This document shows, piece after piece, positions 1-10,300 of a stretch of 64,000 nt of DNA. Both the position numbers and the translations under genes were made by a program. Positions within the stretch are counted from its first letter, which is position 1, and each line of letters starts with the position of its first letter. The notes beneath the pieces are model-generated. The model was not told the origin of the DNA. It saw nothing but the letters and a program-made list of their open reading frames with translations, and made no database searches. This stretch comes from Bordetella parapertussis. GTDB lineage: Bacteria > Pseudomonadota > Gammaproteobacteria > Burkholderiales > Casimicrobiaceae. Location: NCBI GenBank assembly GCA_943331295.2, contig CALQLA020000002.1, positions 97,045 to 161,044 of the forward strand, written 5' to 3'.

Positions 1-158
1 CGCTCGGCGAGGAATTCGCCGTGCTGCTGGGGAAGATGCCGCACGAGTTGCTGGAGCAGGATCTCCCGGCCCTGCGCGCCGCCCGGAGCGGCGACTTCGC
101 GGCGATCATCGAGGCGGTGGTGCCCAGCGTGCTCGACCGCGTGGCGCAGGAAGGCTAG
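1..158 (+). CDS. C-terminal end of a probable SbcD/YhaO-like DNA exonuclease subunit (5' end outside window)
   Basis: An open frame enters from the left edge (first full codon at base 3) and stops at TAG 156-158, giving about 51 residues. The tail is helical and acidic, with LGEEFAVLLGKMPHEL near its start, and shows no catalytic motif because the phosphoesterase core would lie upstream. The assignment rests on context: the next gene, three bases downstream, encodes a YhaN/SbcC-like ATPase. In that family the ATPase is normally encoded directly after a calcineurin-like metallophosphoesterase partner (YhaO, related to SbcD and Mre11). Identity is therefore inferred, not seen. Confidence 0.55.
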   Translation, partial: LGEEFAVLLGKMPHELLEQDLPALRAARSGDFAAIIEAVVPSVLDRVAQEG

Positions 159-161
159 GCG

Positions 162-3100
162 ATGCGCCTCGACCGCCTCGACCTCATCCGCTTCGGCAAG
201 TTCACCGATACCCCGCTCGCGTTCCCCGCGTCGGAGTGCGACCTGCACCTGATCGTCGGCGCGAACGAAGCCGGCAAGTCCACCGTCCGGCAGGCGATCC
301 TCGATCTCTTCTACAACATCGACCGCTCCTCGCCCTACCGCTTCAAGCACGGCCTGACCGAGCTCGAACTCGGTGGCGTGGTGCAGGCGGGCGGCGTCAC
401 GCTGCCGTTGCGCCGGCTGAAGCGGAACAAGGATCCGCTGGTCGATCCCGCCGGCAAGCCGCTGCCGGACGGAACGATGGAGCGGCTCCTCGGCGGCGCC
501 GACCAGAAATTCTACGAGCGGATGTTCGGCCTGAATCACCCGACGCTGATCGCCGGGGCCAGGGAGCTGCTCAATTCCAGCGGCGACGTGGGGCAGATGC
601 TGTTCCAGGCCGCCGCCGGCGTCACCGGCCTGCACAAGCTGAGGCAGCGCCTCGAAGCGGACGCCTACGCGCTGTGGGGTGACAGGAAGCGCGGCGACGC
701 GAGCTACTACATCGGGCTGCAGCAGTACCAGGAGGCCGAGAAGCGACTGAAGGAGGTTGGGGTTTCCAGCGGGAAGTGGCTGGCGGTGAAGCGCGAACAG
801 GACGCCGCCGAGGCCGATGCCGAGGCCGCGCAGGCCCGCTACGTCGCCTGCGAGCGGGAGCGGCAGCGGCTGGAGCGGGTGCGCCGGGTGGCCGGACCGC
901 TGCGGCAGCGCGAGGAGGCGTCGGCGCTGCTCGCCACCCTCGGCGCCCCGCCCCTGCTCGATGCCGACGCGGGTGCCGTGTTCGCCGCGGCGGCGACCGA
1001 GATCGCGCAGGCCCGAGGCACCCACGACCTGCTCGCCAGGCGCGTCGACGATGAGGCCGCCGCGCTCGCCGGGATCATCGTCAACACCGTGGTGCTCGAC
1101 CACCAGGCCGAAATCGAGACACTGGAGGGCCGGGTGGCGGCCTACCTGACAGCGGGCGAGGACCTGCCCGCCTTGCAGGCGCAGATCGACGCCAGGACGG
1201 GCGCGGCGATCTCGCTCGCGCGCCAGATCGACTGGCCGGAGAGCACGCTGGCCGCGATCGAGGCAAAGCTGCCGTCGCGCCCGGTGCGCTCCGAATTGCA
1301 GGCGCTGTCCCGCACCCACGCCGCGCTGGCGCTGGCGGCAACGCAGGCCCGGGCCGTGCATGCCGCGAGCCGCGAGACCATCGATGCGCTGAAGGGCAAG
1401 ATCGCCGGCGCGCCGGCGGCAACGCCGCTGCCGGCGGTGGCGACGGCGCTGAAGCAGGCGGTGGCGCTGAACCTCGACGAACGCACTGCCCGCACCGTCG
1501 AAAAGGTGCAGGCGGGCGAAACCCGGCTGGCCGCGGCGATGGGGTTGCTCGCCCCGTGGGCGGGCGACGAGCCGACGCTGCGGGCACTGACGCTGCCGCA
1601 GGCCGGCGAATGGCAGGAGGTCACCACGCGCCAGGGCGCGCTGGCGGCGCGGCGCGACCAACTGGTCGTGGCGCTGCGGGGTAAGCGCGTCGATGCAGCG
1701 AAGGCCAAGGCGAGGCTCGATGCCTACACCGAGCAGCACCGGCCCGTGACCGCCGAGGCGATCGCCACGTCGCGCGACACCCGCGATGCAGTGTGGCGGC
1801 AGGTGCGGGCCGGCGAGCTTGCGCCGGCCGCCGCCGGTGACCGCTACGAAGGGCTGGTGGAGTCCGCCGACCGGCTGGCGGACCAGCGCTATCACGATGC
1901 CGCCAGGACCGAACAGGGCCACACGCTGGCCGTGGAGCACGCAGCGCTGCAGGCCGAGATCGACGAACTGGCCGCGCAGGACGCGGCCACCGAAGGCGCG
2001 CTCGCGGCGCTGCGTCAGGATTGGAACCGGCGGATGCAGGCGCTGGGGCTCGAGGTGTCGGTCGCGCAATTCCCGGCATGGGTGCAGGGCCGCGACCGCG
2101 CGCTCGCCGCGGCGGCCGCGCTGGCCGAGGCCCGCGCCGAGCAGCGGGAACTCGCCGCGGCGTCCCGGGCGTGCGTCGCAGCGCTGCGAACGGCGCTGGC
2201 CGACGCCGGTGCCGGCGCGCCGGGGGCGGCCGACCTGCCGCTCCTCATCACGCGGGCCGAGGCACTGCAGCAGGAACAGGCGGAAGCCGCGGCGCGGGTC
2301 GAAAGCTGGCGCGAGCAGCGCGATGCCGCGGAGGTGGCGCTGCCGGCACTCGAGCATAACGACAACGCCGCCCGCGAGGCGCTCGACAACTGGCAGGCCG
2401 CGTGGACGCGGCAACTGGCCGCGGCCGGGCTCGACCCCGCCATGGGCACGGCAGCGGCGGCCAATGCGCTCGAGATCCAGACCCAGATCGACGACGCCTG
2501 CCGTCACGTGAAGGACAACGCGGCGCCGCGCGTCGTCCAGATGACGCTCGAGCTCGACGGCTTCGCCCGGCGCGCCAAGGAGCTGGCCCGGACCTGCGCG
2601 CCGGACATCGCGGACCTCGCTCCCACCGAGATCGCCGCGCGCCTGCGCGAACTGCTGCGTGGCGCGCTGCAGGGCCAGTTGTCGCACGCCAGCACCGCGG
2701 CGGCGCTGCAGAAGACGCGCGCCGACCTTGCCGCCGCGGAGGAAGCCCGGGTGCGGGCCGAGGCGCGGATCCGGCCGCTCCTCGACGCCGCGCGGGTGGC
2801 CACGATCGACGAGCTGCGCGCCGCCATCGCGGCGGCCGACGACTACCGCGCGGTGCACACGCGAATGACGAACGCCGGGGAAGCGGCCCGCAACGGCGGC
2901 GACAACCTGCCGCTGGCGGTGCTGCAGGATGAAGTCGCGGCAGTCGATCCCGCCCAGATCGAGGTGCTGCTCGAGGATGCCGCCCGCGCCCGCCGGGACG
3001 CGCAGGACGCGCGCGACGCCTGCATCCGGCGCCACGCCACCGCCAAGGCAGCGTTCGACCTCATCGCCGGCCAGGACGACGCCGTCCGCGCCGAGTCTCT

Positions 3101-3620
3101 GCGGCGCGATGCGATGCTGGGCATGGGCGAGGCGGTCGACGAATACGTGCGCATCACCGTCGGCGCAAGGCTCGTCAAGTGGGCGGTCGACCGCTACTCC
3201 GAAGAACAGCAGCAGCCGCTGCTGAAGCGCGCGAGCGGACTCTTCGCGCGGCTCACCGACGGCCGGTTCACCAAGCTTTCCGTCAACTTCGAGGCGAGCC
3301 CGCCGGCGCTGAACGCGCACCGGGCGGACGGCACCTTCGTCGCGATCGGCGGGCTTTCCACCGGCACCGAGGACCAGCTGTTCCTCGCGCTGCGGCTGGC
3401 CGCCCTCGACCTGCACCTCGATGCCGGGACGCCGCTGCCGTTCATTGCCGACGACATCTTCATCAACTGGTCGGACGACCGGGCAGCCGCCGGCTTCGGC
3501 GTGCTGGCCGAACTCGCGACCCGCACGCAGGTGATCATGCTGTCGCACCACCACCATCTCGTCGACATCGCGCGCCGGCACACCGGCGGCCGCGTCAACG
3601 TGATCGAGCTCTCCGCGTAG
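162..3620 (+). CDS. YhaN/SbcC-like AAA ATPase with long coiled coil
   Basis: This 1152-residue protein has the split ATPase layout of SMC/Rad50/SbcC proteins. The Walker A motif GANEAGKST is at residues 33-41, right after an N-terminal strand of the type MRLDRLDLIRFGKF. About 900 residues of Ala/Glu/Arg/Leu-rich coiled coil follow. The C-terminal half-site has the signature LSTGTEDQ at about 1065-1072 and a Walker B-like strand PFIADDIF at 1093-1100. The usual Asp-Glu of Walker B reads Asp-Asp here. No Rad50 zinc-hook CxxC was noticed in the coil, which favours the YhaN branch over true SbcC. It probably holds DNA ends while the nuclease encoded just upstream cuts. The ATG is three bases after the previous stop, so the genes are likely cotranscribed and continue into recC fourteen bases later. 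Confidence 0.8.
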   Translation: MRLDRLDLIRFGKFTDTPLAFPASECDLHLIVGANEAGKSTVRQAILDLFYNIDRSSPYRFKHGLTELELGGVVQAGGVTLPLRRLKRNKDPLVDPAGKPLPDGTMERLLGGADQKFYERMFGLNHPTLIAGARELLNSSGDVGQMLFQAAAGVTGLHKLRQRLEADAYALWGDRKRGDASYYIGLQQYQEAEKRLKEVGVSSGKWLAVKREQDAAEADAEAAQARYVACERERQRLERVRRVAGPLRQREEASALLATLGAPPLLDADAGAVFAAAATEIAQARGTHDLLARRVDDEAAALAGIIVNTVVLDHQAEIETLEGRVAAYLTAGEDLPALQAQIDARTGAAISLARQIDWPESTLAAIEAKLPSRPVRSELQALSRTHAALALAATQARAVHAASRETIDALKGKIAGAPAATPLPAVATALKQAVALNLDERTARTVEKVQAGETRLAAAMGLLAPWAGDEPTLRALTLPQAGEWQEVTTRQGALAARRDQLVVALRGKRVDAAKAKARLDAYTEQHRPVTAEAIATSRDTRDAVWRQVRAGELAPAAAGDRYEGLVESADRLADQRYHDAARTEQGHTLAVEHAALQAEIDELAAQDAATEGALAALRQDWNRRMQALGLEVSVAQFPAWVQGRDRALAAAAALAEARAEQRELAAASRACVAALRTALADAGAGAPGAADLPLLITRAEALQQEQAEAAARVESWREQRDAAEVALPALEHNDNAAREALDNWQAAWTRQLAAAGLDPAMGTAAAANALEIQTQIDDACRHVKDNAAPRVVQMTLELDGFARRAKELARTCAPDIADLAPTEIAARLRELLRGALQGQLSHASTAAALQKTRADLAAAEEARVRAEARIRPLLDAARVATIDELRAAIAAADDYRAVHTRMTNAGEAARNGGDNLPLAVLQDEVAAVDPAQIEVLLEDAARARRDAQDARDACIRRHATAKAAFDLIAGQDDAVRAESLRRDAMLGMGEAVDEYVRITVGARLVKWAVDRYSEEQQQPLLKRASGLFARLTDGRFTKLSVNFEASPPALNAHRADGTFVAIGGLSTGTEDQLFLALRLAALDLHLDAGTPLPFIADDIFINWSDDRAAAGFGVLAELATRTQVIMLSHHHHLVDIARRHTGGRVNVIELSA

Positions 3621-3634
3621 CGCCAGCCCCGCCC

Positions 3635-6600
3635 GTGACCCACGACATCGTTCCCACCGCTCCTGCTGCCGCGACGCTGCCGCCCGGGCTGTTCCTGATC
3701 CACGGCAACCGGGCCGAATCGCTGCGCGACCTGCTGGTGGCGTGGATGAAACGGCATCCGCTGTCGCCGCTGGAGACCGAGACGATCCTGGTGCAGAGCA
3801 ACGGCGTCGCCCAGTGGCTGAAGCTGGCGCTCGCGGCCGACCCCGCGGACGGCGGCTGCGGCATCGCGGCGTCGATGGCGTTCTGCCTGCCGTCACGCTT
3901 CGTCTGGCAGGCCTATCGCGCCGTCCTCGGCCGGGATGCCGTGCCGGAGACGTCCCCGTTCGACAAGACGCGGCTGTCGTGGCGGCTGATGCGGCTGCTG
4001 CCGCAGGTGGTGTCCGAGCCGGCGTATCGTCCGCTCGCGAGCTACCTGCACGCGGACGCCGACCTGCGCAAGCGGTTCCAGCTCGCGGAGCGGCTGTCGG
4101 ACCTGTTCGACCAATACCAGGTGTATCGCGCCGACTGGCTCGCCGCGTGGTCCGACGGCAGCGACGTGCTGATCGACGCGCGCGGCAGCGCGACGCCGTT
4201 GCCCGCCGACCAGGCGTGGCAGCCCGCGTTGTGGCGGCGCCTCGTCGCGGACGTCAAGGCCGGCCCTGCGCCGCGCGCGGGCGGCGGCGACCCGCCCGCG
4301 CTCTCCGGCGGTCGCGCCGGGGTGCATCGCGCGTTCGTCGAGCGCGTCGACGCGCTCGCGGGTGCACCGCGACCGGCCACGCTCCCGCGCCGCGTCCTCG
4401 TCTTCGGCATCGCATCGCTGCCGCTCCAGACGCTCGAGGTGCTGGCGCGGATGGCGCAGTGGTCGCAGGTGCTGGTCTGCGTGCCGAATCCCTGCCGGCA
4501 CTACTGGGCCGACATCGTCGCCGGACAGGACCTGCTCCGCGCGAGCCAGCGCCGGCAGGCGCGCAAGGCGGGCTCGCCGCGCGTGCTGACCGAGGACGAC
4601 CTGCACCTGCACGCGCATCCGCTGCTCGCCGCCTGGGGCAAGCTGGGACGCGACTACATCGGGCTCCTCGACCTGCACGACGACGCCGGGAAGCGCGACG
4701 CCTACCAGCGCGCATTCACCGAGCTGGGCCAGTCGATCGACCTCTTCGCCGGCGACGACGGCAGCACCGTGCTGCGGCAGATCCAGGGCGACATCCTCGA
4801 ACTGCGATCGATGCCGGAGATCCGTGCCGCGCAGCGGACGATCGACCCGGCGCTCGACCCGTCGTTGCGGTTCCACGTCGCCCACAGCCCGCAGCGCGAG
4901 GTCGAGATCCTGCACGACCAGCTGCTGGCGGCGTTCAGCGCCGACCGCAGCCTGCGCCCGCGCGACGTGATCGTGATGGTCCCCGACATCGACGCCTACG
5001 CGCCGCACGTGCAGGCAGTGTTCGGGCTGCCGGCGGCGGACGACCCGCGCCACATCCCGTTCAGCCTGTCCGACCGGGGCCAGCGCCATTTCGACCCGCT
5101 GGTCCACGCGCTCGAACTGCTGCTCGGCCTGCCGCAGTCGCGCCTGGCCGTCAGCGACGTCCTCGACCTCGTCGAGGTGCCGGCGCTGCGCGCGCGCTTC
5201 GGCATCGCCGACGACCACGTGCCGCTGCTGCACCGCTGGATCCGCGAGGCCGGCATCCGCTGGGGACTGCACGGCGAGCATCGCTCGACGCTCGACCTGC
5301 CCGGCACGCTGGACGCCGCGCCGAACACCTGGCTGTTCGGCCTGCGGCGCATGCTGCTGGGCTATGCGACGGGGCAGGACGGCGCGGCCTGGGGCGAAAT
5401 CGAGCCGTACGGCGAGATCGGCGGCCTCGACGCCGCGGCGCTGGGGCCCCTCGCCACGCTGCTCGAGCGGCTGGAGGAAACCTGGCGCGACCTCTGTCGC
5501 CCGGCGACCGTCGGCACATGGTGCGCGCGGCTCTCGGACCTGCTGCACGTGTTCTTCGATGCCGGCGACGCGGGCGACGCCTACACGCTGAGCCGCCTCG
5601 ACGCCGCGCTCGACGACTGGCAGCAGGCCTGCGACGAGGCCCGCTACGACGACGAATTGCCGCTGTCGGTCGTCGCGCTGCACTGGCTCGCAAGCCTCGA
5701 CGCCGGCGGGCTCAGCCAGCGCTTCTTCGGCGGCGCGGTCACCTTCGCCACGCTGATGCCGATGCGCGCGATTCCGTTCCGCCAGGTGTGCATCCTCGGC
5801 ATGAACGACGGCGACTATCCGCGCACCCGCAATCCGCTCGACTTCGACCTGATGGGTCGCGAGTACCGGCCGGGCGACCGCTCGCGGCGCGAAGACGACC
5901 GCTACCTGTTTCTTGAAGCCCTGCTGTCCGCCCGCGATCGCCTGTACCTGTCGTGGGTCGGGCGCAGCATCAACGACAATACCGAGCGACCGCCGTCGGT
6001 GCTCGTCGGCCAGTTGCGCGATCATCTGAAGGCCGGCTGGACGCTCGCGGATGCGCCGGCGGACGACGGCACGGTCCCGGCCAACGCCGGGCAGGCGCTG
6101 CTCGCGGCGCTCACCTGCGAGCATCCTCTGCAACCGTTCAGCCCGGCCTACTTTCCGCCGCGCGTGGATGCCGGCCTCCCGCCGCCGGCGTTCTTCACCT
6201 ACGCGCGCGAGTGGCAGCCTGCCGGCGCGCCGGCAGCCGGCGCGGCCGCCGGCGACGCCACCCCGCTGGCCCCGCTGCAAGCCGACGAGCCGCTGACGCT
6301 GCGCGCGCTCGAGAGCTTCCTGAAGGACCCCGTCAAGGCCTTCTTCGGGCAGCGGCTCGGCGTGCACTTCGAGGCGGACGACCCCGCCGGCGAGGATGTC
6401 GAGCCGTTCGAGCTCGACGGGCTGCAGCGCTGGCAACTGCAGGACGAACTGATCCGCAACGAGGCCGACGCCGTCGTGCACGACGGCGACGGCCTCGCGC
6501 GCCGCGCCGCGACGGTGGCGGCGATCAGGCGCCGCGGCGTGCTGCCGGCGGGCGCCTTCGGCACGCGCGTCACCGACGAGTTGCAGCAGCCGCTCGACGA

Positions 6601-7324
6601 CCTGTTCGCCGAATATGCGAGCGCGCTGGCGCGCTGGCCGGAGGCGCAGGATGGCGAGGTCGAACTGCGCTTCGAGCAGATTGTCGACGGCCGGCGCATC
6701 GAGGTCGCGGACTGGCTGGGCGGGCTGCGCCGCAGCGGGGCCGGCGGCAAGGAACCCGCGGATGGCGCCGCCATGGGCGGGGATCTCGAAAGCGACAGCG
6801 ACGCCGGCGTCGTCGCGCTGGAAGCGAGCGCCCTGCTCGACGCCGACGGCCGGTACCGCGGCGACAAGATGGTCCGGCACTGGGTGCGCCACCTCGCGCT
6901 GCACGTCGCGGTCGGCCCGGTGACCACCGTCGTCGTCAGCAAGAAGGGCTTGGTCGAGCTCCTTCCCCGCGATCCCGCCGAAGCGCGGCAACGGTTGGCG
7001 GACCTCGTCTGCGCCTGGCACGACGGTATGCGGCGGCCGCTGCCGCTGGCCACGCGGACCGCCTTCGCGTGGCTGCGGGCGTCGCCGCAGCCGGGCGCGG
7101 ACCCGGACAAGGCGCGGACCGCGGCGCGCAAGGAATACGAAGGCGGGTTCAGGCCCACCGGCGAACGCGACACCAGCCCCTGCCTGCGCCGCGCCTGGCC
7201 CGATTTCGACGCACTGGCGTCCGGCGGCGAATTCGAAGCCCTCGCGCAGCACCTGCTGCGCCCGCTGCAGGAGGCCCTGCACGAAAAGGCCGCCCGCAAC
7301 GCCGTCGCCAAGGCGGCGAAGTGA
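3635..7324 (+). CDS. recC: Exodeoxyribonuclease V gamma subunit RecC
   Basis: At 1229 residues it is slightly longer than the usual RecC (about 1120). RecC is the Chi-scanning subunit of the RecBCD helicase-nuclease: an inactivated helicase/nuclease fold that splits the duplex and feeds the 3' strand to RecB. The start region LFLIHGNRAESLRDLL and VQSNGVAQWL (residues 53-62) are typical RecC N-terminal motifs. The central NDGDYPRTRNPLDFDLM block is also characteristic. I chose GTG 3635, because the frame is open far upstream without recognisable homology and this start sits fourteen bases after the ATPase stop; no strong ribosome site is visible. Its stop overlaps the recB start. Confidence 0.92.
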   Translation: MTHDIVPTAPAAATLPPGLFLIHGNRAESLRDLLVAWMKRHPLSPLETETILVQSNGVAQWLKLALAADPADGGCGIAASMAFCLPSRFVWQAYRAVLGRDAVPETSPFDKTRLSWRLMRLLPQVVSEPAYRPLASYLHADADLRKRFQLAERLSDLFDQYQVYRADWLAAWSDGSDVLIDARGSATPLPADQAWQPALWRRLVADVKAGPAPRAGGGDPPALSGGRAGVHRAFVERVDALAGAPRPATLPRRVLVFGIASLPLQTLEVLARMAQWSQVLVCVPNPCRHYWADIVAGQDLLRASQRRQARKAGSPRVLTEDDLHLHAHPLLAAWGKLGRDYIGLLDLHDDAGKRDAYQRAFTELGQSIDLFAGDDGSTVLRQIQGDILELRSMPEIRAAQRTIDPALDPSLRFHVAHSPQREVEILHDQLLAAFSADRSLRPRDVIVMVPDIDAYAPHVQAVFGLPAADDPRHIPFSLSDRGQRHFDPLVHALELLLGLPQSRLAVSDVLDLVEVPALRARFGIADDHVPLLHRWIREAGIRWGLHGEHRSTLDLPGTLDAAPNTWLFGLRRMLLGYATGQDGAAWGEIEPYGEIGGLDAAALGPLATLLERLEETWRDLCRPATVGTWCARLSDLLHVFFDAGDAGDAYTLSRLDAALDDWQQACDEARYDDELPLSVVALHWLASLDAGGLSQRFFGGAVTFATLMPMRAIPFRQVCILGMNDGDYPRTRNPLDFDLMGREYRPGDRSRREDDRYLFLEALLSARDRLYLSWVGRSINDNTERPPSVLVGQLRDHLKAGWTLADAPADDGTVPANAGQALLAALTCEHPLQPFSPAYFPPRVDAGLPPPAFFTYAREWQPAGAPAAGAAAGDATPLAPLQADEPLTLRALESFLKDPVKAFFGQRLGVHFEADDPAGEDVEPFELDGLQRWQLQDELIRNEADAVVHDGDGLARRAATVAAIRRRGVLPAGAFGTRVTDELQQPLDDLFAEYASALARWPEAQDGEVELRFEQIVDGRRIEVADWLGGLRRSGAGGKEPADGAAMGGDLESDSDAGVVALEASALLDADGRYRGDKMVRHWVRHLALHVAVGPVTTVVVSKKGLVELLPRDPAEARQRLADLVCAWHDGMRRPLPLATRTAFAWLRASPQPGADPDKARTAARKEYEGGFRPTGERDTSPCLRRAWPDFDALASGGEFEALAQHLLRPLQEALHEKAARNAVAKAAK

Positions 7325-10300
7325 GCGAGCCCATGCCGGCTCGACGCGCGACCGCCGGATCGACGGCATCGCTCGACCCGCTGCGCTTTCCGCTGACGGG
7401 CAGCCAGCTGATCGAAGCGAGTGCGGGCACCGGCAAGACGTACACGATCGCCGCGCTGTACGTGCGGCTCGTGCTGCGCCACGGCGCCGACGGCCTGCGC
7501 TTCGCGCGCGCGCTCACCCCGCCGGAAATCCTGGTGGTCACCTACACCGAGGCGGCGACCAAGGAACTGCGCGACCGCATCCGTGCCCGGCTCGCCGCGG
7601 CGGCCGAGTATTTCCAGCGCGGCAACGAGGCGCCCGCCCCCGACGACGACTTCCTCGAACGGCTCCGGCGCGAGTATCCGCCGGCGGAGTGGCCGGCGCA
7701 CGCGCACCGGCTGCAACTGGCCGCCGAATGGATGGACGAGGCGGCGGTCTCGACGATCCACGGCTGGTGCAACCGGATGCTGCGCGAGCACGCGTTCGAC
7801 AGCGGCAGCCTGTTCACGCAGCAGCTCGAAGCCGACCAGGGCGAATTGTTCGCGGAGACGGTGCGCGATTACTGGCGGACGTTCATCGCGCCGCTGGCAC
7901 CCGACGCGGCCGCGGAAGTCGCGCAGCACTGGGCCGGCCCCGCCGCGCTGCAGAAGCGCGTGCAGGATCTCGTCGGCCTGCTCGACTCGCTGCAGGACGC
8001 CGCATCCCGCGACGCCGCGGCGTCGCCCGCGCCTGCCCCGATGCTGCGCGCGGCGCTCGACGAGCGCGCCGCGACGCTCGCCCAGCTGAAGGCGCCGTGG
8101 TCGGAATGGGTCGACGAGTTGCAGGCCGGGCTCGACGCGGCCCGCGCGGTGAAGGCGTTCAACGGCGGCAGGCTGAAGCAGAACAACTACACCGCGTGGC
8201 TGCAGGCGATCGCGGCGTGGCGCGACGACCCGTCCGCGTTGCGCCCCGCCCTCACCGACACCGCGCTGGCGCGGCTGTCGACGGCGGGAATGGACGAGAT
8301 CTGGAACAAGGCGTCGTCGATGCCGGTGCCGTTCGATCATCCCGCCTTTGCCGCGCTCGCCCAACTCGACGCCGAACTCGCGGCGCTCGCCGACAGCTCG
8401 GCCGACCTCCTGCGCCATGCCGCGCACTGGGTCGCCACCCGCTTCGCCGCGCTGCAGGAACAGCGCGGCGAGATGGGGTTCGACGAACTGCTGACCCGGC
8501 TCGACGCGGCGCTGCGCGGCCCCAACGGCCGCAGCCTCGCGGCGCGCATCCGCGAGAAATTCCCGGTCGCGCTGATCGACGAGTTCCAGGACACCGACCC
8601 GGTGCAGTACCGGATCTTCGACGCCGTCTACGACGTCGCCGCCAATGGCGCCGACACGGCGCTGGTGCTGATCGGCGACCCGAAGCAGGCGATCTACGGC
8701 TTCCGCGGCGCGGACATCTACACGTACCTCGCGGCGCGGCACGCCTGCGGCGACCGGCTGCATACGCTGGCCCGCAACTTCCGCTCGACGCCCGCGATGG
8801 TCGAAGCCGTCAACCGCTGCTTCGGCGCGGCCGAGGACCGCGTTCCCGGCGAAGGCGCGTTCCTGTTCCGCGGCGACACGGGCAACCCGATTCCCTTCGT
8901 CCGCGCCACCGCCAACGGCCGCCGCGAAGCGTTCACCGTGGATGGCGCCGCGCCCCCGGGGCTGACGGCATGGTGGCTGCCCGCGGGTCCGGGCGACAAG
9001 CCGATCGGCAAGGAGGCGTTTCTCGCGGACATGGCAGCGGCCTGTGCCACCGGGATGGTGCGGCTGCTGCAGCTTGGGCAGGCGGGGCGCGCGGTCTTCG
9101 CCGCCGCGGGCAGGCACCCCCAGCTGCTGCGCCCGCGCGACATGGCGGTGCTCGTCAACACGCGCTTCGAGGCCGATGCGATCCGCGCTGCGCTCGCCGC
9201 GCGCGGCGTGCGCAGCGTGTACCTGTCCGATCGCGATTCGGTCTATGCCGGCGCGCAGGCCGAGGAAATGCAGCGCTGGCTCGCCGCCTGCGCCTCGCCC
9301 GACGACGGCCGCCTGCTGCGCGCCGCGCTCGCGACGGCGACGCTCGGCCTGTCGTGGACGGAGCTCGATCGCCTCAACCGCGACGAGGCCGAATGGGAAC
9401 GCCGCGTGCTGCAGTTCCGCGGCTATCGGCAGGTGTGGCGGCGGCAGGGCGTGCTGCCGATGCTGCGCCACCTGCTCCAGGACTTCGGCGTGCCGGCGCG
9501 CCTGCAGGGCGCCGCTGCCGCGCACGAGGCTGGCGAGCGCGTGCTGACCGACCTCCTGCACCTTGCCGAACTGCTGCAGAAGGCCGCGGCGGTGCAGGAC
9601 GGCGAGCAGGCGCTGATCCGCCACCTCGCGCTGCAGCGCGCCGCGACGGACAAGCCGGGCGGCAGCGACGATGCGCGGCTCGTCCGGCTCGAGAGCGACG
9701 CCGACCTCGTGCAGGTGGTCACCGTCTACAAGTCGAAGGGGCTCGAGTATCCGCTCGTCTTCCTGCCCTTCGCCTGCACGTTCCGGCCCGTCGGCGCCGA
9801 CGACGTTCCGCTCAAGGTGCACGACGCCGAGGGAAGGCTGCACGTGCTGCTGACGCCCGACGAACAGGCCGCGCAGCGGGCCGACCGCGAGCGCCTCGGC
9901 GAAGACCTGCGCAAGCTCTACGTCGCACTGACGCGAGCCCGCCACGCCACGTGGATCGGCCTCGCGCCGACCAGGGATTTCGAGCGGAGCGCCTTCGCGT
10001 GGCTGCAGAACGGCGGGAACGGAATCGCCGCCACGGCGCAGGGCGCCGCGCTCGACGCCTTCGTGCAGGGCTGTCCGTCGATGGCGGCGGCCGCGGCCCC
10101 GCAGCCCGATGGCGCAACGTTCGTGCCGGAGGACCACGGCGAGGCGCGCGGCGCGGCGCGGGTGCCGGCAAGGGCCGCGCGCGAGCACTGGTGGATCGCC
10201 AGTTATTCCGCGCTCGAGATCGCCGCGGCCGGCACCGACATGCCGCTGCCCGTCGTCGACGCCGACGCGCCGGCGGCACCCGCGCACGTCGCCGACACCG